Shown: piece by piece, positions 12,301 to 23,249 of the stretch
Numbering within the stretch: position 1 is the stretch's first letter
How the letters are laid out: each line of letters begins with the position of its first letter
Assembly: GCA_028826165.1 (NCBI GenBank)
Contig: JAPDFW010000126.1
Location: 62,001 to 126,000 of the forward strand
Length of the DNA stretch: 64,000 nucleotides
Direction: 5' to 3'
Source: Anaeramoeba ignava
Lineage: Eukaryota; Metamonada; Anaeramoebidae
The notes under the pieces: model-generated
The model's database searches: none
Told to the model about the DNA's origin: nothing
The model's input: the letters and a program-made list of their open reading frames with translations, nothing else
Program-made: the position numbers and the translations under genes

Positions 12301-13099
12301 AAAAAAAAGATTTAAAATCAAAACAATTTTTTGAAATTAATTTTAAATTCAAAAAAAAAAAAAAAACTAAAAAAGAAACTCGAATTTTATTAAATTTTTC
12401 AATTAAATTAATATTTAATGGAATATATCAATTTCCAAATCAAGAAAAAATACAAGAAAAAGGATGTGGAGTTTTAGCAAAATTATCATTAGAACAAAGT
12501 AATTTTTTTTTTAAAAAAAAATCGGAAAAAAAAATTTAAAAAAAAATCGGAAAAAAATTTTTTTGAAATAAAGATAATCGAGAAGAAATTACAAAATTAG
12601 GAGGAGTTAATTTATTAATTAATTTACTAACAAAATTTCAAGAAGGAGAGGAATCACTTCATGAATATACATGCACTCTTATAAGATATCTTGCAACAAA
12701 TCCAAGTAAATTTTGATTTAAATTTAAATTTTAATTTAAATTTAATTTTGATTTTGATTTTGATTTAATTTAAATTAGAAAATAAATCGGAAATTGGAAA
12801 ATTGGAAGGAATTCCAAAAATTATATATATAATAAAAAAATTCCCAAAATCTCAACCAATTCAATATCAAGGATGTTGCGCTTTATGGAATCTTTCTGTT
12901 AATAATAGACGTATTTATTTAAAAATTAAAAATTAAAAATTAAAAATTAAACATTTTTTTTTTTGATTTAGAAAATGAAAACAAAATCAAAGAATGGATT
13001 AACAGAAATTTCTTTTCAAAAATTTTAAGTCAATTTCCAGATGATCGTCAAGTAAAACGAGTTGTAGAACAACTTAAAAATAAATATGAAAATGATTAG
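6317..13099 (+). CDS. BTB-armadillo repeat protein with an 11-unit Ser/Lys repeat N-terminus
   Basis: Not assignable to a named orthologue. The first exon (6317-9494) encodes 11 tandem units around KHRRNSHKITKKSNLND, then an Asp/Lys/Glu and Asn/Gln stretch, then a BTB/POZ domain (about residues 785-880, with SDFTIYCG and YCHQLILISASSYF) and a BACK-like helical segment. A 66-base intron (donor GTATTT at 9495, acceptor at 9560) joins it in frame to exon 9561-9644. Then come about 17 exons of 120-150 bases, each one armadillo-like repeat (consensus GIxxIIxSMNNFPxNxxIQ, then GCxxLxNL). Exons end in phase 1 (GAA G/GTAA) and the stop is TAG at 13097-13099. The ATG at 6317 was chosen over an upstream TTG. 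BTB proteins often recruit substrates to cullin-3, and armadillo repeats bind peptides; a substrate-adaptor role is inference. Confidence 0.8.
6350..8290 (+). repeat. Eleven tandem coding repeats of about 160-205 bases
   Basis: Each unit carries a nearly invariant core (HRRNSHKIT, then SNLNDSNEINSKKSKN), followed by a variable Glu-Asn/Gln-Asn tract and a Lys-Ser/Lys-Thr tract. Length differences lie only in the dipeptide tracts. Confidence 0.9.
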
Positions 13100-13344
13100 A
13101 AATAATTTTTTTTAATCAATTTTTTTTAATCAATTTTTTTTAATCAATTTTTTTTAATCAATTTGAATTAAGAAATTGTTTTTTCTTTTCAATTTTTCTT
13201 TTCAATTTTTTTTAATCAATTTGAATTAAGAAATTGTTTTTTAATCAATTTGAATTAAGAAATTGTTTTTTAATCAATTTGAATTAAGAAATTGTTTTTT
13301 AATCAATTTGAATTAATCAATTTTTTTTAATCAATTTTTTTTAA
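13100..13344. repeat. Repeats between convergent genes
   Basis: TTTTTTTTAATCAA and ATTTGAATTAAGAAATTG units recur several times between the BTB-armadillo stop and the USP tail stop. The repeats run a few bases into the 3' end of the USP tail ORF. No terminator-like signal is recognisable. Confidence 0.7.
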
Positions 13345-13923
13345 TCAATTTGAATTAAGAAATTGTTTTTTCTTTTCAATTTTCCTTTTTCTTTTTTGAT
13401 CATAAATTGTTTGGAAAGAATTTGAATTTGAATTTGAATTTGAATTAAAAATTTTTGAATTATCAAGTTTATTTTTTCTAATTTTCTTAGTTTTTCCTTT
13501 ATCATAATCTAAATCAAAAGGATCAAGTTGAAATTTTTGTGAATCTTTTTGTAATTTATTTAAAACTTCTTCTTGTTTATTTTTTTCTATTGATTTTCCT
13601 TTCCAAATATTTTTTTGATTTAAAAAGTCTTGAGGATTTGAAATTAGTTTTTGTTTAATATTTAATAAATGATTTGAAGAATTTTTTGAATTAAATTTTG
13701 GATTTGAATTTTTTGAATTTTTTGAATTTTTTGAATTAAATTTTGGATTATGATCAACAATAAAGATTTCTTTATTTGATTTTTTGATTTGAGATTTTTT
13801 AAGTGATTGAGATTTTTGTGTATTATTTTGAGGAATATTTGTTATTTGCCATTTTTTCTGAGAAATTTTATGTTTAGATTGATTTGTTTTTCTTTTTTTT
13901 GGAATTTCTTCAATTTCTTCCAT
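13345..13923 (-). CDS. C-terminal tail of the USP36-like protein, in a shifted frame
   Basis: A 192-codon ORF starts 54 bases after the USP stop, in another frame. That frame is already open back into the 3' end of the USP catalytic exon. It is Lys/Asn/Ser-rich and basic. Near its end, FDLDYDKGKTKKIRKNK followed by NSFQTIYDQKRKRK resembles the basic C-terminal motif of USP36/USP42 (an acidic D-x-G-K-x-K-K-I/V stretch then a FQ-containing basic segment). I therefore read it as the detached nucleolar-targeting tail of the preceding gene rather than a separate gene. The break lies near TCAAAAGATTAAATG (about 13975-13990), and no plausible intron bridges it. Confidence 0.6.
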   Translation of the reverse strand: MEEIEEIPKKRKTNQSKHKISQKKWQITNIPQNNTQKSQSLKKSQIKKSNKEIFIVDHNPKFNSKNSKNSKNSNPKFNSKNSSNHLLNIKQKLISNPQDFLNQKNIWKGKSIEKNKQEEVLNKLQKDSQKFQLDPFDLDYDKGKTKKIRKNKLDNSKIFNSNSNSNSNSFQTIYDQKRKRKIEKKKQFLNSN

Positions 13924-13976
13924 TTTTTCAATTTCTTCAATTTTTGGAATATTTTCATTTTTTTCAATTTCTTCAT

Positions 13977-15599
13977 TTAATCTTTTGATTTTTGTTGACG
14001 ATAAAAAATCATATAAGGTTTTTCTTTTAAAACTGTTTTCAAACTAACTTGTTGAATTTTTTCATCATCAAATTTATACCAAATATTATTTGAGTTTCTA
14101 ACATAAGAAATATAATGACCAGTATTTGCAGAATCTCCTTGATGAATTACTAAAGCATATAATAAATAATTGATAGGTTTTTGAGAAGATTCTGGAATAA
14201 TTGTTGAAAAATTATTAGAATTGAAAACTTCTGGGAATTTAATAAAGGAATTATTTTTGACTACTTGTTTTTGGAAAAAATTATATCTTTTAAGAGTAAT
14301 CACAAGAATCAAAGGGAAATGTGAAATGGATAATTGTTTTGTTGCTAAAACTTGTTGTCGACAAAAGGAACAATAATATCTAAAAAAAATATAAAAATCA
14401 AAAATTGATTTGAAATCAATTATTATGAAAAAAAAAAGAAAGAAAAATAAAATACAAACTGAATTTTTTCTTGTTTTGTAAATGATAATAAACAATCTTC
14501 AAGTGATTTTGATCCAAAAATATTAATTGATAAATCAAGAAAAAGTTCGAAAACTTTATTATTAAAATGACAACGAGAACAAATGATATTATTTTTGAAA
14601 TAACCACCAAAAATACTATGAATTAAAGTAGTTTCTTGAGATCTAATATCCAACAAACTAAAAATAAAATTGAATTTTTGATTTTAAATGAATTTTAAAT
14701 GAATTTTTAATGAATTTGTAATGAATTTTTAATGAATTTTAAATGAATTTTAAATGAATTTTTAATGAATTTTTAATGAATTTTAAATGAATTTTTAATG
14801 AATTTTAAATGAATTTTTAATGAATTTTAAATGAATTTTAAATGAATTTTTAATGAATTTTAAATGAATTTTTAATGAATTTTAAATGAATTTTTAATGA
14901 ATTTTAAATGAATTTTTACCGTTCAAATCCAAAAAGACAACTTTCAATCATTTTTTGAAGAAATTGTATGTAAAATTCATGAGCATCTTGTTCTTGATTT
15001 AAATTAAATTGTTGACCAATTAATTTAAGATTTTTCAATAAAAATAAAAGATCTTTTTCATCTTGATTAACTTGATTTCTAATTTGAAATACAATATCAA
15101 AAAAAGCACAAATTGCACAAAAGAAATTTTGGTTGAAATCATTTGAGGTTCTGTTATGGATTTGACAAGTAGAAGGATGGGGTTCTTGAAGTATGTATTG
15201 AGTAAAAGAAGGAGTATAAATAAAACATTGTAAAATACTATTAATATAAGATGTTTTTCCATGATTATGAAATCCATTTCCAATTTTAAACACTGAATTC
15301 CATTCAATTTCACTTGATAAAAGGTTTGGATTAAATAATCTTCTTTTTGGAAATTGAAAATTTTCTTCTTCTTTTGAATTTGATTTTGAATTTGATTTTG
15401 ATTGATTTGTTTCTTGTAAAATTCCTGAATTATTGAGAATTTCAAATGATTGTCTTTCATTTGAATTTTGATTGTTTATGTTTATGGGTTGAAGTATATC
15501 TGTAAGTTTAGGAGGTTTTTTATAATTAGCTTCTCTAAAAACAATTGTTCTTGGAAGAAGAATTTTTTGATTTTTAAGTGAATCAAATAAATTATTCAT
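13977..15599 (-). CDS. USP36/42-like ubiquitin hydrolase with catalytic Cys replaced by Ser
   Basis: Exons 15599-14920, 14657-14460 and 14379-13977; phases agree. Residues about 100-230 and the following exons give a complete USP fold: Cys box GFHNHGKTSYINSILQC, QDAHEFYIQFL, SIFGGYF, zinc pairs CSRC and CSFC, and the His box TGHYISYVRNSNNIWYKFDD ending KPYMIFY. Family members carry NLGNTC at the Cys box. Here the nucleophile is Ser117 (codon TCT at 15249-15251) and the oxyanion-hole Asn is Lys, while the catalytic His and Asp remain. Family knowledge: USP36 and USP42 are nuclear/nucleolar deubiquitinases. This protein is probably a pseudo-enzyme that binds ubiquitin or a ubiquitin-like protein. 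One base change (TCT versus TGT) separates it from a Cys, so a base-call error must be excluded. Confidence 0.85.
14675..14918. repeat. AATGAATTTTTAATGAATTTTAA array in USP intron 1
   Basis: Tandem 11-12-base ATGAATTTT(T)A(A) units fill the first USP intron (14919-14658). Confidence 0.85.
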
Positions 15600-15828
15600 T
15601 TTCTTTTAAATTTAAAATTAAAAATTAAAAATTTAAAAAGGAGAAAAATGAAAAAAAAAATTTTTTTTTAAAAAGGAGAAAATAAAAATTAATTAAATTT
15701 CGTTAAAAAAAAATTTTATTTTTTCATTTTTTTTTCCATTTTTTTCCTTTTTAATTTTTCTTTTTATTCTTTTTAAATTATAAAAATAAATTTAAATTTC
15801 AAAAATAAAAATAAAAATAAATTTAAAA
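15600..15828. promoter_or_regulatory. Divergent intergenic region, USP36-like / SMC6
   Basis: 229 bases of A- and T-rich sequence between two divergent ATGs. It presumably holds both promoters, but no motif is recognised. Confidence 0.4.
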
Positions 15829-18800
15829 ATGAATTCTAACGAAAATAATAATGAAGAAAATAATAATAATGAAAATATTAATGAAGAAAATATTAATAAT
15901 GAAAATAATAATAATGAAAATAATAAAGAAAATAATAATGAAAATAATAATATTGAAAATGAAATGCAACAAGATTTTTTAGAAAATATTGATTCAGATA
16001 TTCAAAATATTCAAAATATTCAAGAAAATTTAAAAAAAAAGAAAAAAAGGAAAAAAAGAAAAAAAGAAGAAACAAATCAAACAAAAGAAAAAATAGAAAA
16101 ACAAGCAGGAATTATTGAAGAATTATTAATGGAAAATTTTATGTGTCATCGAAAGTTAAAAATTCGTTTAAATTCAGGTGTTAATGTTATTTTTGGTTCA
16201 AATGGTTCTGGAAAAAGTGCTATTTTTACTGCTCTTTTGTTTTGTTTAGGTGCTCATACAAGATTAACAAATAGAGGAACTAATTTAAAAGATTTAATTA
16301 GATATGGACAAAAGTAAAAAAAATGAAGGAAAATTCAAATTCAATTCAATTCAAATTCAATTCAAATTCAATTCAAATTCAAATTCAAATTCAAATTCAA
16401 ATTCAAATTCAAATTCAAATTCAAATTCAAATTCAAATTCAAATTCAAATTCAAATTCAAAATCAATTTCAAATTCAAATTCAAATTCAAATTCAATTTA
16501 ATTCAAATTCAAATTCAATTTCAAATTCAAATTCAAATTCAATTCAATTTAATTCAATTTAATTCAATTCAAATTCAATTTCAAATTCAAATTCAATTCA
16601 ATTTAATTCATAAATTCAAAATTAAAATTAAAATTCAAATTCAAATTCAAATTCAAATTCAAATTCAAATTCAAATTCAAATTCAATTCAATTCAATTCA
16701 ATTTAATTTAATTTAATTCAATTCAAATTCAAATTCAAATTCAATTTAATTTAATTCAATTTAATTCATAAATTTAATTCAAATTTAATTTAATTCAATT
16801 CAATTTAATTCAATTTAATCCAATTCAATTCAATTCAAATTCAATTTAATTTAATTCAATTCAATTTAATTCAATTTAATCCAATTCAATTCAATTCAAT
16901 TCAAATCAATTCAATTCAATTCAAATCAATTCAATTCAATTCAATTCAATTCAATTCAATTTAATTCATAAATTCAATTCAAACCAATTCAATTCAATTC
17001 ATAAATTCAATTCAATTTAATTTAATTTAATAAATTCAAATTCAATTCAAATCAATTCAATTCAATTCAATTCAATTTCATAAATTCAATTCAAATTCAA
17101 ATTAAAATTCAATTTAATTCATAAATTTAATTCAAATTCAATTAAATTAAATTTAATTCAATTTAATTCAATTTAATTCAAATTCAATTTAAATTTAATA
17201 ATTCAATTCAATTTAATTTAATTCAATTCAATTCAATTCAATTCAATTTAATTTAATTCAATTCAATTCAATTCAATTCAATTTAATTCAATTTAATTCA
17301 ATTTAATTCAAATTCAAATTCAAATTCAAATTCAAATTCAAATTCAATTCAAAATTAAATTCAATTTAATTCAAATTCAATTCAAATTCAAATTCAAAAA
17401 TTAAAATTTAAATTTAATTTAATTTAAATTCAAATTCAAATTCAAAAAAAATTAAATTTAATTTAATTTTTTAATTCAAATTCAAATTCAAAAAATTAAA
17501 TTCAAATTTTAATTTAATTTAATTTAATTTAATTCAAATTCAATTCAATTCAATTTAATTCATAAATTCAAATTCAAATTCAAAATCAATTCAATTCAAT
17601 TTAATTCATAAATTCAAATTCAAATTCAAAATCAATTCAATTCAATTTAATTCAATTCAATTCAATTTAATTTAATTCAATTCAATTCATAAATTCAATT
17701 CAATTCAATTCAATTCAATTCAATTCAATTCAATTCAATTCAAATTCAAATTCAAATTCAATTTAAATTCAATTCAATTTAATTCAATTCAATTTAATTT
17801 AATTTAATTTAATTTAATTCAATTCAATTCAATTCAATTCATAAATTCAATTCAAATTCAATTCAATTCAATTCAATTTAATTCAATTCAATTTAATTCA
17901 ATTCAATTTAATTCAATTCAATTTAATTCAATTCATAAATTTAATTTAATTCAATTTAATTCAATTCAAATTCAATTTCAATTTAATTCAATTTCAAATT
18001 CAAATTCAAATTCAAATTCAAATTCAAATTCAATTCAATTCAATTCAATTCAATTCAATTCAATTCAATTTAATTTAATTTAATTCAATTCAATTCAATT
18101 CAATTCAATTTAATTTAATTCAATTCAATTCAAATTCAAATTCAAATTCAATTCAATTTAATTCAAATTCAATTCAATTTAATTTCAATTTAATTCAATT
18201 CAAATTCAAATTCAAATTCAAATTCAATTCAATTCAATTCAATTCAATTCAATTCAATTCAATTCAATTCAATTCAATTCAATTCAATATTCAATTTAAT
18301 TTAATTTAATTCAATTTAATTCAATTCAATTCAATTTAATTTAATTCAATTCAATTCAAATTAATTTAATTTAATTCAATTTAATTTAATTCAATTTAAT
18401 TCAATTCAATTCAATTCAATTCAATTCAATTCAATTCAATTTAATTCAATTCAATTTAATTTAATTTAATTTAATTTAATTCAATTCAATTCAATTCAAT
18501 TCAATTCAATTCAATTCAATTCAATTTAATTTCAATTTAATTCAATTTAATTCAATTCAATTTAATTCAATTCAATTTAATTCAATTCATAAATTTAATT
18601 TAATTCAATTTAATTCAATTCAAATTCAATTTCAATTTAATTCAATTTCAAATTTAATTCAAATTCAATTCAAATTCAATTTCAATTTAATTCATAAATT
18701 CAATTCAATATTCAAATAAAATTAAAAAAAAAATAAAAAAGTTCGTGCAAAGTGAGAGTAAAATTATGCAACAAAGGACCAATAGCATTCGAACCAGATA

Positions 18801-21800
18801 AATTCGGAAAGCACATCTACATCGAACACAAAATCACACGAGCATCATCAACATACAAGATTTACAATTCAAAACTTGAGATGATTTCGGGGAAAAAAAA
18901 CACATTGATTCAAATACTTGACAATTTCTCAATTTTCATTGACAACCCAATTGTCATCATGCCACAAGACAAAGTGAGGGAGTTCATCAGCAAAGCGAAA
19001 CCACAGAACTTGTACCGAAACTTTGTGCGCGCGACAGGACTTGAACAGATGCAAAAATCAGTGGAAAATGCTGAGAAGACCATCAAAAACGTTGCAAACA
19101 AAGAAATCAAAAAAAAAGAAGCAATTGTGGAGAAAATCGAGCAGGAAATAAAGATCCTAAACGAGGCCATTGAGCGTGAGCAGAAGTACCAGAGTCTGAA
19201 GAAGGAATATCATTGGGCTCTTATTTCACAGGAAGAGCAAAAAGTCCGCTTGTCAGCCGTTGAAATGAGAAAACGAGCAGATAAACTGAAGCAAATGACC
19301 GAAGGTTTCGAGAAAGCGAAAAAGGATCTGATAGAAGCAGAGAGCCAGATATCCCAATTTCATGAGGAATTGGACAGTATTGAGGCCAAGTCTGAAAATA
19401 TTCAAGAAGAAAAACAAGAAATCCAAAAAAAGAAAAAACAAGTCGAGACCGAAATCCGAACAAAAGAGAAGGAGACTAAGCAAATAAAGACAAGAATGCA
19501 GGACCTCAAGAGACAGGAACAAGGGAAACAAAGGGAGCTTAAACAGGCGGAGGATTTAATGAGGGAGTATGAAGAGCGGGAAAGACGACGAAAAGAGAAA
19601 AACAAAGCGATTAAGCAAAAAATTGAGGAGTTGAATACAAAGTATAATGAGCTCAAGAAGAAGAAACCGACAGAACGGAACGAGACGGTGGAACTTGAGC
19701 GGGCAGTTTCGGAAATGACGGCCCAGCTCCGGAAAAGCAAAGATCTCGAAAATGGATTTTATCGAGAAAAAAAGGAGTTAAAAAATCAAATCAGACAAAG
19801 CGAACTTTCGGAGATGAACGAGGAGAAAAAAAGACTAAGTGCGCTGGGGGAATCTACAGAGAAGATGAAGGAGGTGATAGATAAAAACACACGGCGGTTT
19901 AAAACCGAGCCAATAGGACCACTGGGGTTAAGTATTAAATTAAGAGATGAGAAATGGATGGCAGTTTTTCAAGAAGTTTTAGGAACAGTAATGAAGTCTT
20001 TTATTGTGGGAAGTTTCGAGGACCAGAAGTCCCTTCAGAACCTCTACTACGCGGCAGTGAAGAACTCACGGCTGAAGAACCAAGAGCCAGGAATTTTCAA
20101 AACAAACTTTTCTAACAGCCGTTATAACGTCAAAATGCCAAATATCAATTGCACAATTTTCTTGCAAGTGCTTGAAATTCAGGATCCAATTATTTACAAC
20201 TGCGTGATTGATTGGGTCAAGCCCGAAACAATAGCTCTGGCAGACTCCCTCCCAGAAGCGCGGCAAATACTGCTTAATTCAAGACAATATTCTCTCAAAG
20301 TAACAAAGTGCTATCTTGTCGATGGCACGCTTTGTATGCACAAGAGATCCTTTTCTGTCATGCCTCCCACAAAATCTCGTTTTTTCAATCCAAATCAAAA
20401 TTATAACGTCAAAATTGACAAGCAGGCAATTTTGTCCCGAATTTCCCAAATTGACATCGAAATCCAAAACGCGCAATCCCAGAAGTCCGCCTTCGAGAAT
20501 CAGCTTAAACAACACCGCTCGCAAATCGACAAGATCACAAAAGACATAGAGCGAGCTGAAAGAGAAGCGCGAACTAATATTTCTGACTTGAAATACCAGA
20601 TCCAACGCAAAAAATCAAAAATTAATGAGATCGAAGAGGAACCGCCAAGAACTACCCCAGAAATATCAACAGAGATCGAAGACATCCAGAAGGATCTCAC
20701 AAGGAAAAAGGAAAAAATAGAACGCATTGAAGGAGAAATTTCGCAATCCAAATCAGAGTTGGAAGAAATTAAGAAAAAAGACGAAGAAAACTTCGAAAAA
20801 AAACGCAAATGCGACAAAAAACAAAAGGAAATTAGCACAAAATTCGGAAGAATGCTTCAACAGCAAACAGACGCGCAAAATATTGTTGAGAAAGCAGACA
20901 CCAAACGCTCAGGTTTGTTGAGCGAAATTAGCCATCTTGACACTACTCTAGAAAAAAATCTCAAAAGATTGAAGGACCACACTAAGGAATGCGTGAAAAA
21001 ATCGGGTTCCAGAATCGTCACAGATAAACCTCTTGAAGAGCTTCGAGATTTCATGAAGAAATACAAGGAAGACTCGAAAAAACTGACAAATTTGGATCGT
21101 AAAGAAATTCTTGAAAAAAATGAAGAATTGCAAAAAGTACTCAGAAATATTTCGCAGACAAAATCCGAGATCCAGACCATCGAAAAAAGAACCGAGAATA
21201 ACGCTGGATATTTGAACAAGAAATTCAACATGTTTCGCACGCAGATCCAGCAGAAATTCCAAAAGGTGCTGAGATTGAGAAGAATGAGAGGCTCACTTGT
21301 GATCAATCTTGATGAACAAAAACTTTTTTTGAATCTCAGTTTGACAGAGGAGCAACTATTGCTCTCCTCGAATAAGAACATTGTTTCCATTGAGAGCTCA
21401 CAAATCAATCCAAATTCCCCGAAAACGTCAAAAAAAAGAAATCCAAGTCAAAAAACAAAAAATAATAAAAACCCAAATAATATCAATAATAATATCAATA
21501 ATATCAATAATAATAAACAGGATTCAAGCCAAATTCCTGTTGATTCTCTTGACCAAAAAGTCAAACGGCCAAGAGTTCAATCTCAACTTAAAAATTTATC
21601 TCAATTCCGCAAGACAAAGTCTTTTTCTGGCGGAGAGAAATTGATTGTTACTGTTGCCTATCTTCTTGCTTTGTGGGGTGTTGTTGATTCTCCTTTTTAT
21701 TCGATTGATGAGTTTGATTTGTATTTTGATGATTTAAATCGCTCAATTATGTTTGATTTGTTGATTCAACATTCTTTGACTGTTCCTGATCGTCAATTTA

Positions 21801-21898
21801 TTTTTATTACTCCTCTTGATGTTAGTTTTCTTGCTGATAAAGAGAATGTTACAATTTTCAAGTTGAAAGACAAAAACAAAGAAGCGAGAGATAATTAA
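15829..21898 (+). CDS. SMC6: Structural maintenance of chromosomes protein 6
   Basis: SMC6 pairs with SMC5 in the DNA-repair SMC5/6 complex. Two exons (15829-16313 and 18742-21898) give 1213 residues in phase. An Asn/Glu-rich head and a basic run (KKKKRKKRKK, a likely nuclear signal) precede GIIEELLMENFMCHRKL and Walker A GSNGSGKS (123-130). The LTNRGTNLKDLIRYGQ stretch continues across the intron into KLCNKGPIAFEPDKFG and MPQDKVREFI, which is typical of SMC6 rather than SMC5. Long coiled coils flank the hinge (about residues 530-700), and the C-terminal head has SFSGGEK and Walker B IDEFDLYFD. Exon 2 from 18742 to about 21600 has clearly richer G+C codon choice than exon 1 and the last 300 bases. 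Length is slightly above usual. Confidence 0.95.
16320..18720. repeat. 2.4 kb ATTCA/AATTCAA repeat filling the SMC6 intron
   Basis: The intron 16314-18741 (GTAAAA...AAAAAAG) consists almost wholly of interleaved AATTC, AAATTC and AATTT pentamers and hexamers, with dispersed CATAAATTC motifs. A block around 17880-17960 recurs near 18540-18620. No ORF or known element lies inside. Confidence 0.9.
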
Positions 21899-22536
21899 TT
21901 ATTTTTTTTTTAATCTTTTATTACTAATTGATTAATTAATTAATTAATAAATCAAAACAAAGAGGAATTTTTCATTTCGAATTAAAATATTTAAATTAAA
22001 TTAAATTAAATTAAATTAAATTAAATCAAATTAAATCAAATTAAATTAAATCAAATCAAATTAAATTTAAATTAAATTAAATTAAATTAAATTAAATTAA
22101 TTCAAATATTTAAAATCAAATCAAATTAAATTAAATTAAATCAAATTAAATTAAATTAAATCAAATCAAATTAAATTAAATTAAATCAAATTAAATTAAA
22201 TTAAATTAAATTAAATAAAATCAAATTAAATCAAATTAAATTAAATCAAATTAAATTAAATTAAATTAAATTAAATCAAATTAAATTAAATCAAATTAAA
22301 CTAAATTAAAATAAATCAAATTAAATTAAATTAAATTAAATTAAATTAAATTTAAATTAAATTAAATCAAATCAAATCAAATCAAATTAAATTAAATTAA
22401 ATTAAATCAAATTAAATTAAATCAAATTATATTAATTCAAATATTTTAAATCAAATCAAATATTTTGTGTTTTTATTCTCCTTTTTCATTCAAAAAAAAA
22501 CAAAGAAACAAAAGAAACACAAAAGAATAAAAAAAT
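21899..22536. repeat. (AAATTAAATC) array between convergent SMC6 and KCTD genes
   Basis: From about 21985 to 22460 the sequence is AAATT units with AAATC interspersed. No gene is visible; the flanks are the 3' regions of both genes. Confidence 0.85.
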
Positions 22537-22992
22537 TCATTTCTTTTTAACAAGAAAACTTCCATTTGAAAAACCACAATAAGTTTCATCAATTGCTTGA
22601 AGAATTTTCTTTGCTTGAGTTTCAATCGAATCTAATCTTTCAATAATTTTTTTATATTGAGATTCTTTTTCATCTAAATTTTCACTTAAATCATTTTTTT
22701 TCTTTTGAATTAATTCAATTAAAGGGACAATATTATAAAAATCTGCTTCTTTTTCAATTTCTTCAAGAACATAAAAATCATCTGAAAGAGGAAATTCTTG
22801 AATATTTGGATTTTGATATCTTAAAAAATTTAAAATAACTCGGAAATGTTTTGGATCTCTATCAATAAAAATATTTTTTTCATTTAATGGAAAGTTTCCA
22901 CTTAAAAGTCCTGAAAAAAATGTATCTTTATATTTTTGAAGTGTGGATTTTTGTGTTGTAAAACTTTTTCCTCCAACATCAAAATTTATCAT
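22537..22992 (-). CDS. KCTD-type BTB (T1) domain protein
   Basis: A single-exon gene of 151 residues. Residues 1-95 form a T1-type BTB domain starting MINFDVGGKSFTTQKSTL, with FSGLLSG, IFIDRDPKHFRVILNFLR and an EADFY motif, as in KCTD proteins and the tetramerisation domain of Kv channels. A coiled-coil segment (about 95-135) and a short tail follow; there are no membrane segments. KCTD proteins form homo-oligomers and often bridge cullin-3 to substrates. That role is inferred for the family, not shown here. Composition is as AT-rich as the neighbouring genes. Confidence 0.85.
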   Translation of the reverse strand: MINFDVGGKSFTTQKSTLQKYKDTFFSGLLSGNFPLNEKNIFIDRDPKHFRVILNFLRYQNPNIQEFPLSDDFYVLEEIEKEADFYNIVPLIELIQKKKNDLSENLDEKESQYKKIIERLDSIETQAKKILQAIDETYCGFSNGSFLVKKK

Positions 22993-23249
22993 TATTATTT
23001 TTAAAAAAAAAAAAAGAGAAAAATGAAAAATGAAAAATGAAAAATGAAAAATTAAAATTAAAATTAAAATTAAAATTAAAATTGAAATTATAATTAAAAT
23101 TATAATTAAAATTAAAATTCAAATTAAAATTGAAATTAAAATTCATTTAAAAAATTAAAATTAAAATTAAAATTAAAATTAAAATTAAAATTAAAATTAA
23201 AATTAAAATTGAAATGAAGTTAAATTTTTATTCAGAATAATAATAAAAC
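22993..23249. repeat. AAATTAAAATT repeat upstream of the KCTD gene
   Basis: Hexamer AAAATT array (about 23041-23215) between two same-strand genes. It contains the KCTD promoter and the PAS-GAF 3' end. Confidence 0.7.

Noticed and set aside
18742-21600. Horizontal transfer of SMC6 exon 2 because of its richer GC
   Set aside because: The protein is ordinary eukaryotic SMC6, joins exon 1 in phase, and EPG5 shows the same composition.
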